DNA of 64,000 nucleotides from Ferruginibacter sp. (GTDB lineage: Bacteria; Bacteroidota; Bacteroidia; Chitinophagales; Chitinophagaceae). Below are positions 16,903 to 24,218 of the stretch, one piece after another. A program made the translations under genes and the position numbers. Under the pieces are notes generated by a model. That model was given only the letters and a program-made list of their open reading frames with translations. It made no database searches and was not told where the DNA came from. The stretch is taken from positions 1-64,000 of the forward strand of contig JAOQAK010000002.1 of the NCBI GenBank assembly GCA_025963635.1, read 5' to 3'. The stretch's first letter is position 1, and each line of letters opens with the position of its first letter.

Positions 16903-18213
16903 ATGAAAAAAGCATTAGTAATCGTATTTATGATAGCGGCAGTTATCTCTTCCTGCAAAAAAGATGATAAATCTGTGTTTGATAAAACGGCGGATGAACG
17001 GTTAAACGATAAAATCGCGGCTTACCAGTCACAGCTTTCAGGCGCTCAAAACGGCTGGAAAGGATTAATAAAAGTTGACAGTGGTAAAGGCGCTTATTAT
17101 AGTTTTTATTTTAAGTTCAACGATGCAAACAGGGTAGTGATGTTGTCAGACTTCGATTCTACTTCCGCTGTTACGCCAAAGGAAAGCAGTTATCGGCTCA
17201 AAGCTTTACAACAACCAAGCCTTTTGTTTGATACGTATTCTTACCTGCATGTTTTGTCAGATCCCGATGAAACGGTTAATGGTGGATCCAGGGGGGCCGG
17301 GTTGCTTTCTGATTTTGAGTTTTATTTTGACTCAACTACAACTGACACCATCCGGCTCGTAGGCAGGTTCAATGGCAGCAAATTGACCCTGGTGCGGGCT
17401 ACAAAGGCGGAAGGAGATGCCTATAACAGCGGGCAGCTGGCTGCAGGTTTATATATCAATAAGATTTTAACTTACTTCAAACGGTTAACGATTGGCACCC
17501 GCTTATATGATGTAAAAATTGATGCGGTTAACCGCCGGTTTATATTTAGCTGGCTTGATGCAAGTGGCAATCTTGTGACATTTGCCACGGGTTACTATTT
17601 TACTGCGGGCGGAGTTGTTTTTACCACATCACTTGTGAATGGAACGCAAACCATTACGGGGTTCAGCAATATTGCCTGGAACGCCTCCACAGAAACAATC
17701 AGTTTAACAGCGAGTGGAACTGCCGCGACGATCACCGGCATCGTAACGCCACTGAAAGTAGATGTAGGCGCACCCAAAAGATGGTGGGATTACGCGGTAA
17801 ATAATAATAACGATTACTGGATCTCCCAGCAAGGATTTCATGTAAACGGAGTGGATGATGCTTTTGGAATTCAGCAGTTAACCAGTGGCACATCTACTTA
17901 TTACTACATGATTTACTGGCCCAAGTTTGCAGCCACCAATGATTTTTTTGGACCTATTTTTCTAAATGCTGCGCAAACCTCACTCGTGCTTGCTTATGGG
18001 GCAGCACCGGCTATTCCAACCTTCACAAGCGATGGGCGGGCTATATTTGTTCAGTTAAGCCCTTATGGACCATATCCTTCTACGGGGCCTGCCGCTTTGA
18101 GCAGGAGCCTGCTATTTAATACAAGCGGCTATTATTTTGTGCAAACGAGTGCGACCACCTATGATATGGTGAGCGCTTCAAACGGCAAATCCTGGATCAG
18201 TTGGGAATTCTAG
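16903..18213 (+). CDS. DUF4302-like lipoprotein of the SusC/SusD locus
   Basis: A 436-residue lipoprotein, Cys at residue 18 (AVISSCKKDD). The region after the anchor, DERLNDKIAAYQSQLSGAQNGWKG, with aromatic-rich strands such as YYSFYFKF and a long beta-strand-rich body, fits the DUF4302 family as I know it. Members of that family often sit beside the HExxH lipoprotein and SusC/SusD, as here. No catalytic motif is seen. A role as a surface binding protein or accessory subunit of the uptake complex is likely but inferred. No hairpin terminator follows. The next gene starts after 316 bases. Confidence 0.7.
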   Translation: MKKALVIVFMIAAVISSCKKDDKSVFDKTADERLNDKIAAYQSQLSGAQNGWKGLIKVDSGKGAYYSFYFKFNDANRVVMLSDFDSTSAVTPKESSYRLKALQQPSLLFDTYSYLHVLSDPDETVNGGSRGAGLLSDFEFYFDSTTTDTIRLVGRFNGSKLTLVRATKAEGDAYNSGQLAAGLYINKILTYFKRLTIGTRLYDVKIDAVNRRFIFSWLDASGNLVTFATGYYFTAGGVVFTTSLVNGTQTITGFSNIAWNASTETISLTASGTAATITGIVTPLKVDVGAPKRWWDYAVNNNNDYWISQQGFHVNGVDDAFGIQQLTSGTSTYYYMIYWPKFAATNDFFGPIFLNAAQTSLVLAYGAAPAIPTFTSDGRAIFVQLSPYGPYPSTGPAALSRSLLFNTSGYYFVQTSATTYDMVSASNGKSWISWEF

Positions 18214-18529
18214 CAGCAAATATTTTGCAGTTATAGCTGGAACGGGCGGCGATAATTTTTGATATTGCTTTCATTTTTTAAACGAGGATGTAACTCAGGA
18301 TCGCTGTGTATGCTGTAGCGAGACTAATGCAAAGAGATATCATAAGTAAATTCAGTTCACCAAAATTGTAAACCACTCTAAAAAACTATTAATATAATTT
18401 AATCATCTAAGTAATATTGTCTAAAACTTTGCATAAATTGTTTATACGTTTTCACTGATAATAAAAATAGTTATTTTATTTCACTATATAGCTCTAGCTA
18501 ACTTTTATAAAAACTAAAACTAAACGCTC
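18214..18529. other. 316-base gap without recognised features
   Basis: AT-rich spacer between the DUF4302-like gene and the collagen-like lipoprotein gene. A weak promoter-like AAACTTTG occurs near 18424-18431, one base off TAnnTTTG. No hairpin, repeat or open frame worth naming is visible. Confidence 0.5.
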
Positions 18530-19135
18530 ATGAAACTCAGGTTACTTTTTATCCCCTGTATCTTAATATTATTTGTCGCGTTGATGATGACTTCCTGTAC
18601 CAAGGAAGGTGCTGCAGGAGCGACTGGTCCCGCGGGTCCTGCTGGTCCCGCCGGTCCTGCTGGTGCAAATGGCGCCAACGGAGCTCCCGGTGCCGCGGGC
18701 GCAACTGGCCCTGCAGGAACGGCCAATGTTGTTTATTCCGACTGGTTAAATGTAACATTTAGTCCTGCAACAGCCGACAGTTCAATTTGGGATGCCGACA
18801 TCACCGCACCTAAATTGGTGGATTCGATTTTAAACAAAGGTGAAATCAAAGTTTACTTAAATGCAGGAAGTGATTCAACAGGCGGCCAGTTTGTAATTCC
18901 GCTGCCCATTTATGAGGCTTTTCTCATAGGCGCCATAATAAATCCGTATTTCTCGTTTCAAGACATTACGCTGCTTGCCTCGGATAACATGAGTTCTTTT
19001 ACGGTTAGAACATATCATCATTTTCAATACAGGTATATCCTTATTCCCGGCGGTGTAAAGGCCGGCCGCGGAGTTAAAACCATTAACTGGAACGATTATA
19101 AGGAAGTGCAAGCTTATCTCGGCTTAAAGGATTAG
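18530..19135 (+). CDS. Lipoprotein with collagen-like Gly-X-Y repeats
   Basis: A 201-residue lipoprotein: signal peptide, lipobox ending at Cys 23 (MMTSCTKEG), then twelve uninterrupted Gly-X-Y triplets from residue 27 to about 62 (GPA four times in a row, plus GAN, GAP, GAT). The remaining 137 residues form a beta-rich globular domain starting NVVYSDWLNVTF. Collagen-like stalks trimerise in bacterial surface proteins and phage fibres. A short lipid-anchored trimeric stalk carrying a small head is therefore plausible, but the head's function is unknown. Similar lipoproteins (collagen-like run plus a YSDWL-type domain) are familiar in Bacteroidota. The repeat DNA is markedly GC-richer than its surroundings. 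Confidence 0.8.
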   Translation: MKLRLLFIPCILILFVALMMTSCTKEGAAGATGPAGPAGPAGPAGANGANGAPGAAGATGPAGTANVVYSDWLNVTFSPATADSSIWDADITAPKLVDSILNKGEIKVYLNAGSDSTGGQFVIPLPIYEAFLIGAIINPYFSFQDITLLASDNMSSFTVRTYHHFQYRYILIPGGVKAGRGVKTINWNDYKEVQAYLGLKD

Positions 19136-19184
19136 CATTGCCAAAAAAGGGGTTGCGACAATTACTCCTTTACTGACGATGTAA

Positions 19185-19220
19185 AAAAAAAGCAACTTTC
19201 GTGAGGAAGTTGCTTTTTTT
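19185..19220. terminator. Bidirectional terminator between convergent genes
   Basis: AAAAAAAGCAACTT (19185-19198) and AAGTTGCTTTTTTT (19207-19220) form a perfect 14-bp stem with an 8-base loop. The A-run on one side and T-run on the other let it work in both directions. It separates the collagen-like gene from the convergent TlpA-like gene. Confidence 0.85.
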
Positions 19221-19238
19221 ATGATTCTTCCGAAACAG

Positions 19239-20366
19239 TTATTTAATCACTTCGGCTAGTTTATTCATCAGGGCCGCACCTCTTAGTTCTGAGCCAATAA
19301 TTTTCCCTTCAGGGTTAACGAGTACATTATAAGGAATACCATCAAATCCATATAAATTAACCGCGGCACTATTCCAGTATTTGAGATCGCTGATATGATA
19401 CCAGGTTAAATGATCATCTGCTATTGCTTTTACCCATGAAGCTTTGTCTTTATCGAGCGAAACGCCCAATACTGTAAAATTTTTGTCTTTAAAAGTATTG
19501 TAGGCGGTTACTACATTCGGGTTTTCCTCGCGGCATGGCCCACACCAGCTTGCCCAAAAATCAACCAGCACAAATTTTCCCCTTAGCTTACTTAATGAAA
19601 AAGACATTCCACTTGTATCGGGCATAATCAAATCCGGTGCGGTTCCGCCTTCGTGAGGCTTGGCATTTTGTTGTGCAATCAGCTGGTTATACTGCGAAAC
19701 CGTTGCTTCGATCGCAGGGTTACCCGGGAAACGTTTGGTAAGGCTGCCTACCGCTTTTTCGAGTTGCTTCGGTTCAATATTTCGGGTGTATCCCAAACTG
19801 AACAGCGCCATCACGGGGTTACGGGTGGTGTCTACATAATGAATGATGTATTGTTTGTACGCTTCTTCCTTCTGTGCATAATCCTTCTGCATCACATTAT
19901 AAACACTATCGGCTTCACCGGTATACTGTTGTAAAAGGGTTGATTTTTGTTCCAGTTCCTTTCGTTGAGTATTAATGGTTGACATGAAATTTCGTAGCAG
20001 GTGATTGGCAGGGGAATTGAATACAGCGGTTTCTAACGTCACCTTGTTCAAATCTGCGGAAAAAGGAATGTTGGCCTGGTCGTTTATTAAAATAAATGAA
20101 GCGTCATTCTTCTCGAGGCGGATCCTGTAAAGGCCTTCCTCCGGGGCCAGCGCAGATAGCGTGAATTTGCCATTTTTTATTTCGCCGGTATCCAGTACAC
20201 TCGGATCTTTTTGGCTGAAATACAGTTCTTCCAGGTAAATATGCTGGTCGGGCGCATTCTTCAATTCGCCGGCGATCGTAAATTTTCCCGTTTGGGTAGC
20301 ACTGTTACAGGAAAACAAAATAGCAGTAAATACTGCTATCATCAAATATCTTATCATGTAATTCAT
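19239..20366 (-). CDS. TlpA-like thioredoxin-fold lipoprotein with DUF4369-type N-domain
   Basis: A 375-residue lipoprotein: signal peptide with Cys near residue 20 (AILFSCNSAT), an N-terminal beta-rich DUF4369-type domain (about 28-120), a helical linker (about 125-235) and a C-terminal TlpA/AhpC-TSA thioredoxin domain with the redox pair WCGPC near residue 273. The cis-Pro region GIPYNVLVN is present. It is likely a membrane-anchored thiol-disulfide reductase facing the periplasm, in cytochrome c maturation, disulfide reduction or oxidative stress. Its ATG overlaps the gatB stop (ATGA), so translation is coupled. An internal ATG at 20357 (MIRYLM) would still give a good signal peptide. It ends at a bidirectional terminator. 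Confidence 0.9.
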   Translation of the reverse strand: MNYMIRYLMIAVFTAILFSCNSATQTGKFTIAGELKNAPDQHIYLEELYFSQKDPSVLDTGEIKNGKFTLSALAPEEGLYRIRLEKNDASFILINDQANIPFSADLNKVTLETAVFNSPANHLLRNFMSTINTQRKELEQKSTLLQQYTGEADSVYNVMQKDYAQKEEAYKQYIIHYVDTTRNPVMALFSLGYTRNIEPKQLEKAVGSLTKRFPGNPAIEATVSQYNQLIAQQNAKPHEGGTAPDLIMPDTSGMSFSLSKLRGKFVLVDFWASWCGPCREENPNVVTAYNTFKDKNFTVLGVSLDKDKASWVKAIADDHLTWYHISDLKYWNSAAVNLYGFDGIPYNVLVNPEGKIIGSELRGAALMNKLAEVIK

Positions 20367-21811
20367 CCATTTAATTTTTCTGCTAATAATTTATTCACTA
20401 CCTGCATATCAGCTTTGCCTTTGCTAAGTTTTTTTACTTCACCTGCAAACAAGCCGATCAGTCCCTTTTTGCCGGTTTTATATTCTTTTACCTTATCGGG
20501 CATTTTGGCAATTACATCATCCACCCATGCTGCAACTGACCCGCTGTTGCTTTCCTGTAAAAGGTTTAATTCAATGGCAACCTGCAGTGGATCCTTTCGG
20601 GGATTAGCAAGTAAACCCATCAACACTTTGGTGGAAGCAATGCTGAAATTTACCTTACCACTCTCTACCAATTGAATGAGTGCTGCAATTTTTTCCGGCG
20701 CTAATGGAAACTCCTCCAGTTCAATAGCGTGATCATTCAGGTATGATTTAACCGGCCCCATCAGCCAGTTCACTGCAGCTTTGTAATGACGAGTATGTTG
20801 AATCATGTCTTCAAAGTAATTCACGAGCGATTTATCGCTGCAGATCACCTGTGCATCATATTCCGGTAACTGAAATTCAGTTTTATATTTTGTTTCAAGT
20901 TCTTCCGGCAAAGCCGGGATTGATTTCCGCACCTGCTCTAAAAATTCATCGGTGATATTGAAAGGAGTAAGGTCCGGATCCGGGAAATAGCGGTAATCAT
21001 CTGCTTCTTCCTTTGTGCGTAACGAAAATGTTGTGTTATTATCTGCATCGAAACTTCTTGTTTCCTGCAAAACGGGCGAACCACTTTCAACAATATCGAT
21101 CAGCCTGTTTACTTCGATGTCTATAGCTCTTTTTACATTTCGTATGCTGTTGAGATTTTTTACTTCTACACGGGTTCCCAACTTGGTTTCGCCCTTTAAA
21201 CGGATTGAAATATTTGCATCACAACGCATACTGCCTTCTTCCATATTTCCATCGCAGATATCGAGCCAGCGCACCAGGCGCCTCAGCTCCAGCAGGTAAG
21301 CGAAAGCTTCATCACTGCTGTGAAGGTCGGGTTCACTCACAATTTCGAGTAATGGAACGCCTGCACGATTAAGATCTATCGCGGTATAATTTTCATCCAC
21401 ATCATGTAAACTCTTACCGGCATCTTCTTCGATATGGATCCGGTTGAGTTGAATATTTCTTTGAGCTTCGTTTACTTTAATTTTAACGTAGCCGTTTTTA
21501 CATATTGGTGTTGTATGCTGACTTACCTGGTAGCCCTTCGGCAAATCGGGATAAAAATAGTTTTTGCGGGCAAAATAATTTTGCTGCTCAATTTCGCAAT
21601 GTAAGGCTAACCCTAATTTAATTGCGAATTCAATGGCTTTTTTATTCATTTTCGGCAAAGTGCCCGGATGTGCCAAGGTTATCGGACTGATATGTGTATT
21701 GGGAGCAGCGCCAAAGGACGCACTATCACCACAAAAAAGCTTGCTTTGTGTAAGTAACTGGGCATGTACTTCCAGGCCAATTACTACTTCGTATTTATCA
21801 TTCAGTATCAC
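20363..21811 (-). CDS. gatB: Aspartyl/glutamyl-tRNA(Asn/Gln) amidotransferase subunit B
   Basis: A 482-residue GatB of full length. Hallmarks are VIGLEVHAQL at the N-terminus, the cysteine-containing CGDSASFGAAPNTHI segment, the HPGTLPKMN motif near 50 and a C-terminal YqeY-like helical tail. With GatA and GatC it converts Glu-tRNA(Gln) or Asp-tRNA(Asn) to the amidated forms; gatA and gatC are not in the window. The start is GTG at 21811: no in-frame ATG lies near, and the frame opens with the conserved family N-terminus. A TACCTTTG promoter element ends only four bases before the GTG, so the mRNA is probably leaderless. The gene is coupled by a 4-base overlap to the TlpA-like gene. Confidence 0.96.
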   Translation of the reverse strand: MILNDKYEVVIGLEVHAQLLTQSKLFCGDSASFGAAPNTHISPITLAHPGTLPKMNKKAIEFAIKLGLALHCEIEQQNYFARKNYFYPDLPKGYQVSQHTTPICKNGYVKIKVNEAQRNIQLNRIHIEEDAGKSLHDVDENYTAIDLNRAGVPLLEIVSEPDLHSSDEAFAYLLELRRLVRWLDICDGNMEEGSMRCDANISIRLKGETKLGTRVEVKNLNSIRNVKRAIDIEVNRLIDIVESGSPVLQETRSFDADNNTTFSLRTKEEADDYRYFPDPDLTPFNITDEFLEQVRKSIPALPEELETKYKTEFQLPEYDAQVICSDKSLVNYFEDMIQHTRHYKAAVNWLMGPVKSYLNDHAIELEEFPLAPEKIAALIQLVESGKVNFSIASTKVLMGLLANPRKDPLQVAIELNLLQESNSGSVAAWVDDVIAKMPDKVKEYKTGKKGLIGLFAGEVKKLSKGKADMQVVNKLLAEKLNG

Positions 21812-21815
21812 GCGG

Positions 21816-21823
21816 CAAAGGTA
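21816..21823 (-). promoter_or_regulatory. -7 promoter element TACCTTTG of gatB
   Basis: An exact TAnnTTTG match on the minus strand, followed by CCGC and then the gatB GTG. No TTG is seen 17-21 bases upstream. The position implies a leaderless or nearly leaderless gatB mRNA. Confidence 0.5.
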
Positions 21824-22028
21824 AGGAAGTTACTGTTTATGCCTAAGTGGATATCCGAAGAGCAAATGCCCGGATATTTTGTTTTGTAATGCAATGGATA
21901 CTAACAGAAATTTGGCAATTACGGTCTGACCTTCGGCGCCGGCCGTAAACATGCTTTAAAAGCAAAATGCCACCAGCGAATAACAAAAGTTATTAACTAA
22001 TGGCTTTGCTTTCCAGCTATCGGCTATA

Positions 22029-23126
22029 CTATAAATTCGCTGTCTTTAACTTTTTTGGAAATTTCACTTCAAAGGTCATGTCAGTTCCGCCCCGTTTTGC
22101 CTTGATGGTATAACCAGGTTTCGCTTCTGAAGGAAATAGCTGCTCGCGGGCATCGTCTGTATTTTCTATCTTTACACCCCCTATTTCCGTAATAATATCA
22201 TCTTTTTTCAGGCCTGCTTTTTCAGCCGCTGATCCTTCTTCCACGTCAATTACTTTAACATTTCCGCCTTCTTCTGTATCCTGTATTTTTAGTCCCAATC
22301 TTTTTTGGCGGCCGAATAAATTATCAGATGAGTAAGGACCATAGCTAAATCCTGCATCGGGGGCAAAAGATTCGTGAATCTTATCGAAATTCATGTTATC
22401 ACCTGATATCTTTGGCATGCTGAACGACCTGATATTACCCCGGGGTGAACCAAAAGCCATTGCCATCGGAGCTTTCATTTTCTTTTCGCCTAGCGTAGCT
22501 TTCAGGCTATTTTCTTTACCATTTCTCAAATAGGTAACTTTTACAACCTCTTTTGCCTTTTTAGACGTGATCACTTCGGATAAGTCATTGCCATCTGAAA
22601 TTTTTTCGTCGCCTACTTTTGTTATAATATCGTCTTTCTTCAATCCAGCTTTTTCGGCAGCGCTTTCTTTAACAACTTCGGTGACCTTAGCCCCTTCGGC
22701 TACTTTTTCGGTAGTAACTCCCAAAAAGGGCCTGGTTACTTCTTTACCGTTTCCATTCCATTGGCCCATGAAATCTTTGCTAAATGCCATGGCGTCCGGA
22801 CCAAAATTATAGGTCATAAAATTATCACCATCCCTGATAATCATTTTACGGTTATTAATGGTTACCTGGTCATCTTTAAATTCTGAAAGTGGTTTGCCAT
22901 TTACGGTAATCTTATCACCATCAATTTCAACTTTCAACTTCAGGTCTTTATCGCCTTTGTTGCGGATTACAATTTCCTGTGTCTCTTTCTTTTCCCCTTT
23001 AACTCTTTCCTTTTTTTCAACCTTCTCTTGAATTTCTTTTTTCTCTGGTTTTTCATCCTGGGCTTTCAAGGCAAGCGGAAGGCTGAGGAAGGCCATTGAA
23101 GCCAGGGATAATACTAGTTTTTTCAT
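22029..23126 (-). CDS. Exported protein with two PDZ domains, no protease domain
   Basis: A 365-residue protein with a cleavable signal peptide (ending near ALKAQ, residue 22), a Lys/Glu-rich segment (about 23-50), a beta-rich region, and two PDZ domains (about 125-210 and 275-360). Each PDZ carries the identical run SAAEKAGLKKDDIIT, a sign of recent internal duplication or conversion. There is no His-Asp-Ser triad of the DegP/HtrA type, so it is probably a periplasmic scaffold or adaptor rather than a protease. PDZ domains bind C-termini of unfolded or partner proteins. It stands alone between gatB and the ankyrin gene. A TATTTTTG promoter element lies 36 bases upstream of the ATG. Confidence 0.85.
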   Translation of the reverse strand: MKKLVLSLASMAFLSLPLALKAQDEKPEKKEIQEKVEKKERVKGEKKETQEIVIRNKGDKDLKLKVEIDGDKITVNGKPLSEFKDDQVTINNRKMIIRDGDNFMTYNFGPDAMAFSKDFMGQWNGNGKEVTRPFLGVTTEKVAEGAKVTEVVKESAAEKAGLKKDDIITKVGDEKISDGNDLSEVITSKKAKEVVKVTYLRNGKENSLKATLGEKKMKAPMAMAFGSPRGNIRSFSMPKISGDNMNFDKIHESFAPDAGFSYGPYSSDNLFGRQKRLGLKIQDTEEGGNVKVIDVEEGSAAEKAGLKKDDIITEIGGVKIENTDDAREQLFPSEAKPGYTIKAKRGGTDMTFEVKFPKKLKTANL

Positions 23127-23161
23127 GACGCTATTTTTGATGTACGAAGTTTTTAGTAGGT

Positions 23162-23169
23162 CAAAAATA
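23162..23169 (-). promoter_or_regulatory. -7 promoter element TATTTTTG of the PDZ gene
   Basis: A TAnnTTTG match on the minus strand 36 bases before the PDZ-protein ATG, giving a leader of roughly 30 bases. No convincing TTG sits at the -33 position. Confidence 0.4.
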
Positions 23170-23368
23170 GTGGTATTTGTTGAATTACGAAATGTTTCGC
23201 ATATATTTTTTTGGCTTTAACAAAACTTTTATTAAGGTCGTGGAAAGAGGTTAAGAATCAGGCAAATGCCTTATTATATTAGTTGAAATAATACTCAACC
23301 CTGTTTGCGACGTGTGTTTTTTAATTCAGCGGCTCAATGATGTTTGAAGGTTGACCGCTACCCATAAT

Positions 23369-24097
23369 TCAAGACTGCTTCAAATATTTGCAGGGCACAT
23401 TCTTAGAATGGAAATCAATTCCAAATGCATGTTTCAGCAAGGTGGAAACCGTATTTGAAATAGTTACTTCGTCCCGATGCATCTGCAGCAAAAGCCCCAT
23501 CATACAATAATTGACGGGATTTACGGATGGAATAAGGGTTTCCCAATCATAACCTTTTCCCCATATAAGTCCGTTAACAGTTATTGTTAGGTTCGCAGAC
23601 TTGTCAAGAAGATAATTCAGCATGCCTGACGATTGGTTACCGTTCTGGTTTACGGTGTGGAAAATGGGTGATTGCCCGCCAAAACCATTTTCATCAATTC
23701 CTGCCAACACATTGATATCAGTTCCATGTTTAACAAGCACTTTTGCACATGCGAGATGATTGAATTCGGCACATACATGCAATAGAGATGCCTCATAAAG
23801 TGGTGTATAGGCGCAGCGCAAAGTATACCTTTTTAAAATGGAATTTGGAGTGGAAGTTATAAGTTCATCGAGCGTTTTTGCATCATTCAACAGTACACTT
23901 AAAAGGATCTTGTCTTCAAAATGCAGCCCATACTCAACAAAAGCTTTTACGCAATCTTTAAAGCGCGGGGTGCGGGTGTATTCACTGGTTAACTCGTAAA
24001 TCAGCGGCTCGCCATTAAAAAGATCGTTTGGATTAACGCCCTTTGAAAAACATTTCCTTATGCCCTCAACGGAATGCAATTCAATTTGAACCGCCAT
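23369..24097 (-). CDS. Ankyrin-repeat protein
   Basis: A 242-residue cytoplasmic protein without a signal peptide. Two ankyrin-type repeats are clear in the middle: TPLYEASLLHVCAEFNHLA with the following VLVKHGTDINVL, and SPIFHTVNQNGN followed by LLDKSANLTI. The flanks look like degenerate repeats (CVKAFVEYGLHFED; VSTLLKHAFGIDF). Ankyrin repeats bind proteins; the partner is unknown. The ATG at 24097 (MAVQIELHSVEG) is chosen because an upstream in-frame TTG at 24106 overlaps a near-consensus -7 element (ATACTTTG), so transcription would start after it. It may be transcribed alone; alaS ends 112 bases upstream in the same direction. Confidence 0.75.
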   Translation of the reverse strand: MAVQIELHSVEGIRKCFSKGVNPNDLFNGEPLIYELTSEYTRTPRFKDCVKAFVEYGLHFEDKILLSVLLNDAKTLDELITSTPNSILKRYTLRCAYTPLYEASLLHVCAEFNHLACAKVLVKHGTDINVLAGIDENGFGGQSPIFHTVNQNGNQSSGMLNYLLDKSANLTITVNGLIWGKGYDWETLIPSVNPVNYCMMGLLLQMHRDEVTISNTVSTLLKHAFGIDFHSKNVPCKYLKQS

Positions 24098-24218
24098 TTC
24101 ATTCAAAGTATTTATGATATTTTATATTGAAGTGAGGTATCCAATGACACTCGTTTCTGCAACATCGAATATCAGCAGTTAACGATTGCCGTCCGCCATT
24201 CGCCATTGAATCAGCTCA

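Noticed and set aside
18520-18758. Minus-strand frames opposite the collagen-like gene
   Set aside because: The Gly-X-Y repeat DNA is open on both strands; the plus-strand product has a lipoprotein signal and the opposite ones do not.
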